A stretch of DNA of 64,000 nt, from assembly GCA_038030265.1 (NCBI GenBank), contig CM075940.1:13702001-13766000 (forward strand). Direction: 5' to 3'. The notes below the pieces were generated by a model that ran no database searches, was not told where the DNA came from, and saw only the letters and a program-made list of their open reading frames with translations. This DNA is from Corythucha ciliata. Taxonomy: Eukaryota > Arthropoda > Insecta > Hemiptera > Tingidae. A program made the translations under genes and the position numbers. Shown one piece after another: positions 11,701 through 21,560 of the stretch (its first letter is position 1; each line of letters begins with the position of its first letter).

Positions 11701-13157
11701 ACAGACACGTATTGCTCTCTATGGCCGTCAGACGCCAAGCCAGATATGCCCAATTGGCCATCATCATTCCGACCCCAAGCATAGAGACCACCAACATCGG
11801 TTAGTATGATACAGTGCTCACAACCTACGGCGACCTTTGAAAAAAAAAAAAAAAAAAAGCGTGCAAGCTTGCTGTGGACGTTGGATGTCGTTAAAAGATT
11901 TACCTTAACGATTTTTCCCACGACACTCAATGTGTCAACTAGTTTTGGGATTAAGTACTCAGAATGCTTTTTCAGAACGAAAGCATGATCCTTGATGTTT
12001 TCCTGGGAAGATATTAAATTTAGAATGACAAGTTTATTTTCATAATTCAAATATTGTCACCTCGGTTTTAAGACGCTGCTTAGCCAATTGAGCAGCACTC
12101 CTCAAAGCACTGGGGCTTGTACCCCACTGATATACTTTACCATCAGTAGAGACTGCGCACTGATATATAGGACATCAAGGTCATTCACCTTTCTCTCAAA
12201 TATCAAGGTACATACGTTTTGGAAGTGCCCACCACTTATCAAGGCCACTGACTCGGTGAAACAATATAGGGGCACAGGGACCGTAGATTTTTTCACATCG
12301 CCGATACCCAGCTGGCCAAACGCGTTCGATCCACATGTCCACACGCGCCCACTCGTGTCAAGAAAGACTGAATGCATTTGCCCCGCGGCGAAAGAGGTGA
12401 TGTTCTGGTTTGGAACACACAAAAAACCTTGTCATCAAGACGGCTGATTTTTAAAATCAATTTTCGTTCGATTATTACTTTGCCGTTCAGGGTTGAAATT
12501 ATTTTGGGTTCGAAGACATCCTCAACATCACCGTGCCCAAGCTGCCCATGAACTCCCCATCCCCACGAAAATACTCTTCATGAAATAAAAATGAGAAATA
12601 AGTACCCCGTGGAAATATAGTTCTGTAAAACAAGTCGAGTACCTATCTTCGTCATCTAGGGCAAGCGAATGGTATTGGCCGGCGCAAATATGTACGATGT
12701 TATAGTCAAACAAACCACGAACAGCAACAGGATACCATGACTGCATAATCCCATCAATCCCTAATTGTCCGTACTTGTTGCTGCCCCAAGAATAAACCTA
12801 AGTCAAGAAAATATGCAGTTAAAAGAACAATTTTGATGCAAATTATGTGATCGATAATGACCCCATCATTAGTCAAAGCAATAGAATGGTTCTTTCCACA
12901 GGAGATGCTCAGAACTTGTTTCTTAAGTGAAATTAACGTTTCCAAAGGCTTCGGATCAGGATTTTCTAGACTCTTAGGACCTAATCCTGTGAAGAAACAA
13001 AATTAAATTGAAACAACCTCAACGCAAGTACACATGTAAAACTGGAAAGGTTACCGAGACAACCGAAAGAGCTGTACCCCCAACCATAAGCAATCCCATG
13101 ACGAAGAAAGTAGGCATGTTTAAAACCTACAGAGATGTTTTGAGGCACGATGGGTTT
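8720..13157 (-). CDS. RCC1-repeat protein, 3' part of a large gene (13 exons)
   Basis: Thirteen exons join in frame: 13055-13157, 12862-12986, 12643-12797, 12479-12575, 12216-12404, 12061-12159, 11904-12002, 11681-11834, 9911-10008, 9702-9839, 9506-9646, 9068-9423, 8720-8996. Lengths sum to 2031 nt, 676 codons plus a TGA stop at 8720. The first nine exons encode repeated RCC1 blades (VGFKHAYFLRHG, CGKNHSIALTNDG, VYSWGSNKYGQLG, CAGQYHSLALD, SWGWGVHGQLGHG, AAGQMHSVFLD, VGCEHCIILTD, YAWGRNDDGQLG, IACGWEYSVAI), so this is an RCC1-like beta-propeller. The last four exons encode a mostly helical C-terminus that I cannot assign. All splice sites are GT-AG. The 1672-bp intron 10009-11680 holds two mobile elements. 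RCC1 propellers often act as guanine-exchange or scaffold modules. An upstream exon is required because 13157 is an acceptor in phase 0. Confidence 0.85.
10185..10315 (+). mobile_element. Element D, copy 1
   Basis: Begins GTGGATAAAGCATGCATAAA and contains a core including ACGGACCGGTTTCGGCTGCT. The copy at 36355-36490 starts with the same outer sequence but carries the core in the opposite orientation. It lies inside the long intron of the RCC1 gene. Confidence 0.7.
10551..10802 (+). mobile_element. MITE family B, left-truncated copy
   Basis: Matches 1712-1961 closely through the middle and the right inverted arm; the left arm is missing. It is inserted in the 10009-11680 intron of the RCC1 gene. 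Confidence 0.8.
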
Positions 13158-14758
13158 CTGAAACAATTAATTGGTTATTACTTTTTATTCAGAAATCCAA
13201 TGTTTAACATCGTTCATTGGAGACTTAACGTTAAGATCTCTTAAGGAATATTACCTTCAAGCCGAATCAAGTTAACGATTACTATTCTTTTCTGACTGAT
13301 GATTTGGAATGAGCTGTCTGATGAATGACAATTGGCCGCACCTATCCCTTTCTGAGCTTCTGCTAAGCCTTTCAATTCTGTTCCCGTCCATGTTTATGCT
13401 GATCAGCGATTATGTGGCACACTGGTCGCTAATTCCTTTCTCTTACCCCAGCGATCGCCCCCCCCCCACGGGCCAGGAATCCAGGGATAAGGGGCGAGAA
13501 TCCAGGCTAATAAGCCAATTAACCGGAGTAAAATAGCAATTCTATATATTACGCCAAGTTACAGAACCCCATTCCCCAAAACCTAATTTGATGGCCAACA
13601 ACTAGGCTTGCTCTTGATTCTCATTGGTATACTACCATGTCTTAATAACTAGCGTTTTAGTTCCAAAAATACAACTACTGGCGAAAAATCAGAACACTAT
13701 TGTTATTACAGCCCGATCATTTGAATGGCAATTAGGCTGGAGAAACTGTCTGCTCGGCCAAGAAACTCGAAAATGACCCCCCCCCCCCCACAGACCGTTG
13801 GTTAGCGACTGATCAATTTTAAAGAGACGATTTTTTTTTTTCTCACAGACTCCGAATCCGACCAACCACCACCACCAAACCACCATCACCATCGACATTT
13901 CGGCCAAAAATTGGCTATTCAACAACTGGATCTATTATCGGCCATAAACCGGATTTTTCTCACCGGAAATTTGGTCGTTTGACTAAAAAATTTAGAAAAA
14001 GCACCCCCCTCATCTTTGAAAATTCACGGTCGTGTCGGAAATTGCGAAACAAGACATCCGATCACGTTCCTCTTTGAACCGTTTAAAAAGTGTAAAATTC
14101 CCCTTTGTGCCCTCCTCAAACTTGGAGGAGACAATTTCGAGCACCACCGAGCAATCGTACATTTCAATGAGACTCTGGTTACGTTAGCGGGAGAAAATAA
14201 GGGGAAAATTGTAGGGGTTTTTACAGGGCAACGAGTCTTTTTTTTTTTTTTTTTTTCATACAGGAATAAAGTTTAAGAACAGTGTAAACGTCACGCCCTC
14301 ACCTTTATCTGTGTAGCGTGACAAAGCATCGCATTTTATGAAGTAAAATTCTCCGACAGTTTGTGAAAAATTGGAAATTTACAATGGTACGACGAAGTCA
14401 TTTTGCGCACGTGGTTATGCAAGGACCCGCATGACCTATCGATTTCAAGTTCTAGTGCCTAACTTATACGCTTTTAAAAATACATTTTGGGCCTTGGGAA
14501 TCTACAAACTCGCGAGCTGGTAGTGTCTAAAGCCCGGTAGCGACCTGAACTTGAGACGGACGGGCGTCTATTACGGAGCGCCTTGTGGGAGATCAAACGA
14601 CTTCCCCAGACGACGACGAGACGGTTTTTTAAGGCCAGAAATTCGCCTATTTGGCTTTTGAAAGATTGAACTCCACGAAATTGTTTTTTTTTCCATAGAG
14701 CAAACCCCATAAATTCAAAAAACTACTATTTGGGCATCAGAAACTGAACAGATAACAC
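13158..14758. other. Gap between the two parts of the RCC1/solenoid gene
   Basis: Mixed sequence with a C run near 13778-13789, a T run near 14238-14256 and other low-complexity tracts. One candidate minus-strand exon ends at a good donor (AAAG|GTGAGG, near 14300) and reads EFYFIKCDALSRYTDK, but its phase does not fit the RCC1 exon at 13157. At least one more coding exon should exist here if the two parts are one gene. Confidence 0.4.
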
Positions 14759-17700
14759 CTGAAGTCTCACGCAAGAGCTTATAAAATGCGTCACCCAATT
14801 CGAGCCTCACGGCGGTATCGGAAGCCTTAACGTGATTCTGGTGGCAACTCTGGGAAAAGTAATCGACCCATATTGACGACGTTACCTGAATGAGCTACCC
14901 TCCCTTATCCCATTCGCGAAAAAACCACGAGGCCAACGCTTCGTTCGAGCTTACCTTGGATACAACTTCGTGGAAGTCAAGCTCCTTGAACAGGCCCAGG
15001 TTTTCACCGTTAAATTCTTTCGACATTGACGACAATTGAACGCAAATAAGAAGATAAGTTTCCAACCATATTTTTACCTGTTGAAAAATAATAAGAATAG
15101 TACAACTCACCACATGAGTAGGTTAGGGGGGGGGGGGCATACCATGGCATTAGGTGAAGGCGTTGCTTGACGATAATCGTGTTCAATGAAATTTCTCACT
15201 GTGCGTGCCAAGGGATTGTACAATATCTCGAATTTCTGAACAACAATATGAAGAGCTTAACTACAAAACGCGAAATAAAACGTTAATTATACTTACAACT
15301 AGAAGAGATTTGTCGAAAAAATGTAAATTTTGTTTTACTAAATCAGTGTAGAAAACAACCAGATTTGGTTGGGTCAATAGGGGTTCCGCGAGAGTTTCAT
15401 CGCTTATCAGTTCCCAGAATTCTTTGCATACTAGGGGAAATATAAAAAAAATTAGTAAAAAGCGATGAACAAATTGTTCGGTTATGAAAATATTTTTAGC
15501 TTACTCATAAAATCGACACTCTTTTCTTGCTGGGCAACCGTTTTCGAAAGATATATCAAGACAGGCTGCTGAAGCCCTTTATTTTTCATTATAAGTTTAG
15601 CTTGATCGCAAAGGCCGGCTTTAGTGGTAAACGATATGGCACAGTATTCATCATAGTCTCCTTTTGCCAGGAACTCACTGATTTAACTCGCACTTGTAAT
15701 GCATCATGAACACGAATACTCGTTAAAATTGAAACATGCCTGAATTCGTTCTTGAGTGCAGGAGTAAAATTGGTGACATACTGATGAACGAATACTAAAA
15801 TCTTCATAGTGGTGAGCAGACATTTATTCGTGTTGGTGAATTTGTACGACTGAAGAGCGTGCAGCAGTTCTTCAAAGCGCTCCGCGGCTGCTAGCTCTGC
15901 CACGTAATACGTATTTCCGTTCTAAAACGTTTCGCTTAATTATGAACCGCAATGACCATTCGCCTTTACGCCTTACTCGAGACAACGCGAACAGACTTTT
16001 AGCTTCTTCGAAGGCACTATTGCGAAGCATGACTCCACCTACCTCGCAGACCAATTTGTGTATATCCAATCCGAAAATATTACAATGCTTTTCAGCTAAA
16101 CTAAGATTTTTGGATAATATGTCGTGAAGTACGAGATCACGAGGCAATTTCCTGGAAGGAAATTGACAAATACGACAAACACTTGAAAGAAACGCCAATA
16201 ATTCACTGTAGTATACTTCAGTCTTAGGCAATAAATTCCGTAATTAGTAACCACACTGCACATCTCCTTCTCGCTATCAGTGCAAAAGAGGTTCTTAATT
16301 CTCTCCCCCTCAGCGAAACAAAATTCTTGAACAAATGATTCTCCGTTGAATTCCTGAAGAATACATTTATTGACTTAAAAATAAATGAATACAAGAGTGA
16401 GGTATCATCCTACCTTGTTCAGACCTTCTCGTTTGGAATCGTCAACATTAGAACACCGTTGAGAAATAACCGTGATCGTTGTCATTTTATCGTTAGCGAA
16501 GACTAGAAAAGAATTTGTAATTACAAGATGAGAGTAACGGTGAGGAAGAGCGTGAACGGTTTCGAACGCGGACTTTTTCCGATCCTTTCCGATTTTATTT
16601 ACCTGGAAGAATTTCAATGAAAATGAAGAAGATCATGAAGATAGACGGAAGAAACAACTCACCCGGACTAAGTTGGTTCCATGAAGCGAGCTTACGACGG
16701 AGTTAAAAGAAAACCCATAAGTAGATCCACATAGCTTTTCAAGAAAAATATTCAATTTGAATTCTTTTTTACAAGGAATCGTTATCAACTCCTGGCCCTC
16801 TTCAGAAAAAAGGAACTAATTAAATAAAATTTAACATATTAGGAAAACAGCTTGCCTTTCATGTTAGAAGCCTGCGTTATACCTGAAGCGGTACTTGGTT
16901 CACTATCACTTTCCAGGCCCTTCCACGTCCAGGAGCCAGACGGGCCGGTAACATTATCTACACTGTAAATGAAATATATAAAGATTTGCATATAATCCCA
17001 CCACCAAAGTGAGATGAGCGTACGACTTGTTTTTGTTTTGCTTAAAGCTGCTAGGAGAGAATCTATGATCTTCCTCTGTCTCTCTGAGGATGACTCTCCA
17101 TTGTTTTCCTAAATCGTTGGTCACCTTTTTGTGGGGGAAGGGGAACAAGTATACTATATACATGATCTTTTGATAATTTCACAGGCAGCATTTTACCAGA
17201 ATATGCGACCTTCCTGGCCTGCTGCAGACATCCATTCTGCAAACGCACCCTTCGATTTTTGTTTCAAACACAATAATACCAGTATAAATAGCGAAAGCGA
17301 CCATGAGACCGTTGGTAAAACCAACAACAGCTGTGTGCCTGCCAAAACAATCATTTTAGTCATTTGTTTTTTCGGAAATTTCAAAAATTTTACTTAGTCG
17401 AATCTCTGGTGGAGCCTCTGACCCACCAAATAACAGCCACCGGTTTCCCTTCTGACCCTCCCAAAATAGGCGAGGGCAGACTGATGATGTCTTGGCAGTT
17501 GTTTGGACAACCATCTTCGGAAGTGTCATCATTTGGGACCCCGTTCAGTAAGGCTAGGGATTGAATCACGTAAAGAGACCCGTCAGAGCCTGAACCCCAC
17601 CCCAATTATTATTAATGAACGGTTGAATATTTGGGGAAGGCTAAGGGCACTTACACACAGCCAAAATAGCTTCACCTTCGATTGGATTGAAGCAGATTGC

Positions 17701-17797
17701 GGCAAGTCTTTTTTCGACGTTGTCAATCCACGGGATCCACCGTACGATCGGCTTAAGTTTCGAATATCGCAAGGCGTAAAGAAACAAATCACCAGTT
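14759..17797 (-). CDS. Propeller plus alpha-solenoid protein, probable 5' part of the RCC1 gene
   Basis: Exons read on the minus strand: 17655-17797, 17197-17330, about 17005-17124 (donor uncertain), 16883-16957, 16663-16815, 16414-16602, 16217-16353, 15977-16151, 15740-15921, 15505-15677, 15297-15430, 15143-15235, 14955-15077, 14759-14885. Phases agree at every join except around the third exon. The first exons are WD/propeller-like (VVGFTNGLMVAFAIYTGIIV; HRYSHLVITNSFLVFAND). They lead through YGIYCLRLKKLPRDLVLHD into helical-pair repeats (LAEKHCNIFGLDIHKLVCEV, FEEAKSLFALSR, FLAKGDYDEYCAISFTTKAG), the layout of vesicle-tethering HPS/VPS-type proteins. One intron (15678-15739) appears to use a GC donor. 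Both ends are open: 17797 is an acceptor, and the last donor is in phase 1. Claret/GLO-4-type Rab regulators are a possible but unproven identity. Confidence 0.65.
17447..17580 (+). repeat. Dispersed repeat E, uninterrupted copy
   Basis: Begins CCCTTCTGACCCTCCCAAAA and ends GTAAAGAGACC. It lies in the 324-bp intron 17331-17654 of the solenoid gene. The second copy, 18749-19180, is split by a MITE, so this copy shows the near-empty site. Confidence 0.85.
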
Positions 17798-17850
17798 CTG
17801 TAAAAAAAAAGTTTAAAACAAAAACGATTAAGACAGTAAGCCTCCCATTT

Positions 17851-18162
17851 TAGTATATGTACTGCCGAAGCGCCTCGATGGTGTAATGGATACAATGCTC
17901 GCTTCGCAACCCAGCGGGCCTGGGTTCGAATCAAGCCATTGCCTATTACACTATAAGGCTGCGGCGAGCTGTGACACGGCACACGCGGCTTCGTGTGGGC
18001 GTTCTCGGCGGTGTGCGTTCAAAAAACCGCGCACCGACCGAAACGCCCGCGTAGTACGGGTGTGAAGTGCACGGTTAGTAGATGGGTATGACGTAGGAGC
18101 CCACTTGTGGCCTTGGCGTCGCCGGACTCGGCTTGGCCGGGAAAGGCACCCCCGGAAAAAAA
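17851..18162 (+). mobile_element. tRNA-derived SINE with 13-bp target duplication
   Basis: The tRNA-like head begins about 17870 and has a box A (TGGTGTAATGGATA) and box B (GGTTCGAATC). A GC-rich body of ~220 bp follows and ends in an A-rich tail (18156-18164). The 13-mer AAGCCTCCCATTT occurs at 17838-17850 and again at 18163-18175, so the insertion site is exact. The tRNA head has mispaired arms and is not a working tRNA gene. The insertion lies just upstream of the first recognised solenoid exon. Confidence 0.85.
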
Positions 18163-18748
18163 AAGCCTCCCATTTGAAAGCCAACTTCAGCCCCATTCCT
18201 CTATAGCCTGTCAAAGAAAAGATTAACCTCGTTCGATTGCTCGCAACTTTGCCTCCCACCATTTCCCTTCTACTACGGTGGTTTTGGCCGCTTTCATCAT
18301 CAGAGTTCCTACCTCATAGTCATATGCCGTCAGGACCGGATATTGCTTGCCACCGCCCTGGGGCTGATTTAATTTTGCCACCCCGTGCGACTATCCTTCC
18401 TTCCCAACCACTCACTGTCGTCTTCCTGCAAGACTTGTGAAGTCAGTCGAGCAAGTAAAGAGAGAATTGATTCCATAGGCGTAGCAAGAGGGGGCGGGGT
18501 GGGCCCAGTTGTCCTCCACCAGACTCGACGGCGAACTCAAATTTATGGGATGAGTATAATAACCAGTGCTACTACTCTACTAGTCATTGATAGGGTTTTC
18601 CATTTGCCTCTTCAAAACTACTCTGGGGTTTCTCCACTGACCAGTGTGTCAAGGCTGTCGCCGGGAGCCATTGTGCCAGAGAGGGGCTAGCTAAGAATGG
18701 CGCCATCGGTGATGGACCCCCTTCAACGGTTTATCAGAACGGCTCCTT

Positions 18749-19180
18749 TCCCTTCTGACCCTCCCAAAATGGGCGAGGGCAGACTGATGATGTCTTGGCA
18801 GTTGTTAGGATAACCATCTTGAGAAGTGTCATCATTTGGGACTCCGCCATAGAGATAATATAACTAGAGCTTGAATTGTCCATTGCGCAGCGGTCCATGA
18901 TTGACGTCACCAAGAGCTTGAGTTAGCTCCGAAAATCCCTTGCTTTTGGCTGAAGAAGTACCTGTGGGGATGTGGCTGGTGTGAAGGGGGACTTTTTGAA
19001 ACCCCGCCTTTTGAGACAGCCAATGGGAAGAGACCTACGGAGCCGCAACGATATCCGGATGACGTTAATCCTTGCCCCAGTTTATATCTGTTTGCGCATT
19101 CAATGCCCCCTCTAGTAGTTATATCATCTCTATGGACTCCGCTCAAGGCTAGCAATTGAATCGCGTAAAGTAAAGAGACC
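18749..19180 (+). repeat. Dispersed repeat E, copy interrupted by a hAT-like MITE
   Basis: Sequence 18749-18847 plus 19143-19180 matches 17447-17580. The interruption is the element at 18848-19134 together with its duplicated target. Confidence 0.85.
18848..19134 (+). mobile_element. hAT-like MITE, 287 bp
   Basis: The ends are inverted: CATAGAGATAATATAACTA on the left and TAGTTATATCATCTCTATG on the right. They are flanked by a perfect 8-bp duplication GACTCCGC (18840-18847 and 19135-19142). An 8-bp target duplication is the hallmark of hAT transposons. There is no open frame for a transposase. Confidence 0.9.
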
Positions 19181-19219
19181 GGCTAGCCCATAGATATAGA
19201 AATATCTATGGGCTAGCCG
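19180..19219. repeat. Perfect 18-bp hairpin
   Basis: CGGCTAGCCCATAGATAT (19180-19197), a 4-nt loop AGAA, then its exact complement (19202-19219). It lies at the edge of repeat E and may be a remnant of a foldback element or a paired terminal repeat. Confidence 0.9.
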
Positions 19220-20300
19220 ACCGACGGACCCGAGATTCTACGAGGAGCGCAACAAGGCACTAACCTGCCGTCTACCCCGACTCTACGAGCAGAGCACAGG
19301 GGCGCTTACCGATCATCAGCCGCGAACCACTTGAAAAAAGTGGGGAGAGATGAGCCGGTCGCAATCTTAATCCTCGGAATAATAACAAATATTGTAAGAT
19401 AAAAGCCGGAAACTTGAGAAGTTCCGCTCCGATACGAAGGGCAACCAAAAGCTGTAGGGAAGAACCAAAGAAAAGACAAATCAGTTCGTCTGCAAAAGCC
19501 AAGCGAGATGCCCGGCGACAACCTTCGAAACCTACCGGTGAGCTCTACCGGAGTCACGACTTCCAAAAATCAGAACGCGAGTCGGGGGAAAAATAAAATG
19601 AATGCGTCACAAAGAAGCCTATTTCAGGAACGGGTATCGAGGGCTCGACAACAACGGCTCACAATGTCGGCGGCAGTCGCTTCAACACCCCGAAAGCAAA
19701 TAAGGCCCCCACGACTGAACAGAGTGGTAGGAAAGACCAAAAAGGCCATCAGGGGGTCAACCATGAGCTAGCGTAAAAATACCGTCAAGACGCGGTATCT
19801 ATGGCGTTATAACATTATTTGTGATAGAGCGTCCTTAGTTACCGCTTGCGTTATTTTTTTAACGCTAGCTCATGGTTGACCCCCAGAAGGGAAACGGCGG
19901 TGGCCCCTCTCCTGCGCCCCTCGACAAGAATCAGCGTCCGACAACCCCAAACCCGGTTTCGGCGACACCCCACGAGAACACACACTCACTTACGCTCCCA
20001 GACACATGCCAGGGCCCCCCCAGTGGTGGTGAGATTGCCGCTGGCCGCGACGCTCTTCGGACTGGTCGAGCCACAACCGGAAACAATATAGTTGGACCGC
20101 AACATGGTTTACTTCACCTTTCGGGGCCAAGAAACATTCATCCGGCTACAACTGACCAGGAAGAGCGTCGTCCCCGAGGGCATTCCTGAAAACGCTCATG
20201 TAACCATCGAAGGGGAACAATTAGTTATCACTGCTTCCCAACCGACATCGAGCGACGCCAAACAACGGGACTCAATTCATTTGAAATAAGTAAATGTAAT
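19220..20300 (+). other. GC-richer block with overlapping open frames, gene unproven
   Basis: Several plus-strand frames overlap (19508-19771, 19872-20189, 20092-20289). The translations are basic and proline-rich at first; the last reads as a more ordinary sequence (MVYFTFRGQETFIRLQLTRK). A family A MITE sits in the middle of the block. No family recognised. It could be the remains of a retroelement gag-like region or a decayed gene. Confidence 0.25.
19752..19884 (+). mobile_element. MITE family A, copy 2
   Basis: 133 bp with near-perfect inverted ends (GGGGTCAACCATGAGCTAGC and complement), CAG on both sides, and a core almost identical to the copy at 701-837. The high identity suggests recent activity. 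Confidence 0.9.
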
Positions 20301-21208
20301 TTTTTGGGACCTTGTAAAATGGAAGAGACAATTTTTTTTTTTTAACGGTCCTCTTTCTTCATGTCACTAAACCATATTCCGAAGCGGTGGCTACGCTGTT
20401 GGTCGAGGAATTTGAATTTCCGCCAGCGCAGAAAGGCGCTAACAGACCGGAAGACACCTTGTCTTGAACAACGCCCCGTCTCACAATTGGTTGCTAACTT
20501 GCTTCTCCCTCTTGTGGTTGACGAACGCTGATATCTTTCATTGCGGTGGCGGATTCTTCTCCCAATTTGTTGGTCGACGAAGGTCCCACCTCCAAAGTTA
20601 TGGCCTTATCTCTGCCTTTCTCGAATAACTCCAGCACTACCGATATCTGGCTACAATGAACGCTACAGCCAGCGCATAGATGCACTATCCAACCCTGGTG
20701 GGAGACTCGACGCACTGTGCAAGGAGTCCTTAACGGTTAACGGTTACTTGGAGTTGATATACACAACACTATCACTGGTCATTAATCACATTGTGTTGAA
20801 TTAGCCGGGATTTTCGGCCAATTAAATTTGTTTATATATTTCGGGTGCGACACAGCTTTCTTTAGCCCACAAAGAAACACAATAGTTACGGCATCAACCA
20901 CATATTCTCATCCCTCTCCATGCCGATCGTTTATCCAACCAAGGGCCTCAGAGAACCCGGCCTTGTTCATTCCCATCTAGTATAAATTTGGCTCTTCATT
21001 TCATTAGCTCTTGTGTCTCATCCAAGGTTTCTCCATCCGCTAGCAATAAGCCCCCCCCCCTCCTCCAAATCATAAATGAAACTACGGAAGGTCTTGTGAC
21101 TGCCGAATATCTACGTCATAATCCCTGCTCAGGTAAAAGAAGAACAACGAAAAGAGGAACAATTTTAAAAATCAGTTCCGTTCGAGCAGTCACCCTCTCC
21201 CTGTTACC
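20301..21208. other. Intergenic, no gene seen
   Basis: Nothing with splice context or family motif recognised; a C run is at 21050-21060. Confidence 0.4.
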
Positions 21209-21560
21209 AGGTCTGTTCGCGAAGCTACACTGGGTTGCCCGAGGGTACACTCGGGCGCCCGAAAAGCGTTCGCGAGCAGACGAGTGTAGTTAGTGTAGCG
21301 AGTGTAGGGCGTTCGCGATGAGTTCAGAGCTACTCCGGGCTGCCCGAAGTTACTCCAATTTTTTGTTATAAATTGATAACTCTTATCTAACATGCACAGG
21401 AGTGAGAAAATATAACGACTGTTATGAATTTACACTGGCTGCTCTGAAAGCGTTCGTGTAACAAAAAAATCCTCGCTGCCCTCGCCTACACCAGCTAGCT
21501 ACCCCAACCTGCCCTACACCACACTACACTACCCTACACTTTTTCTCCGCGAACAGACCT
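21209..21560 (+). mobile_element. MITE family F, 352 bp
   Basis: Inverted ends AGGTCTGTTCGCG and CGCGAACAGACCT, with ACC on each side as a likely 3-bp target duplication. The arms also hold GTGTAG-type repeats in complementary orientation. No coding capacity. Confidence 0.8.

Noticed and set aside
11532..12050. Single 172-codon minus-strand exon
   Set aside because: It contains two good introns' worth of splice sites; conserved RCC1 reading requires exons 11904-12002 and 11681-11834, with donors GTAAAT and GTCAGT.
19508..20289. Protein-coding gene spanning the GC-richer block
   Set aside because: Frames overlap without splice support and a MITE interrupts them. Kept only as an unproven block.
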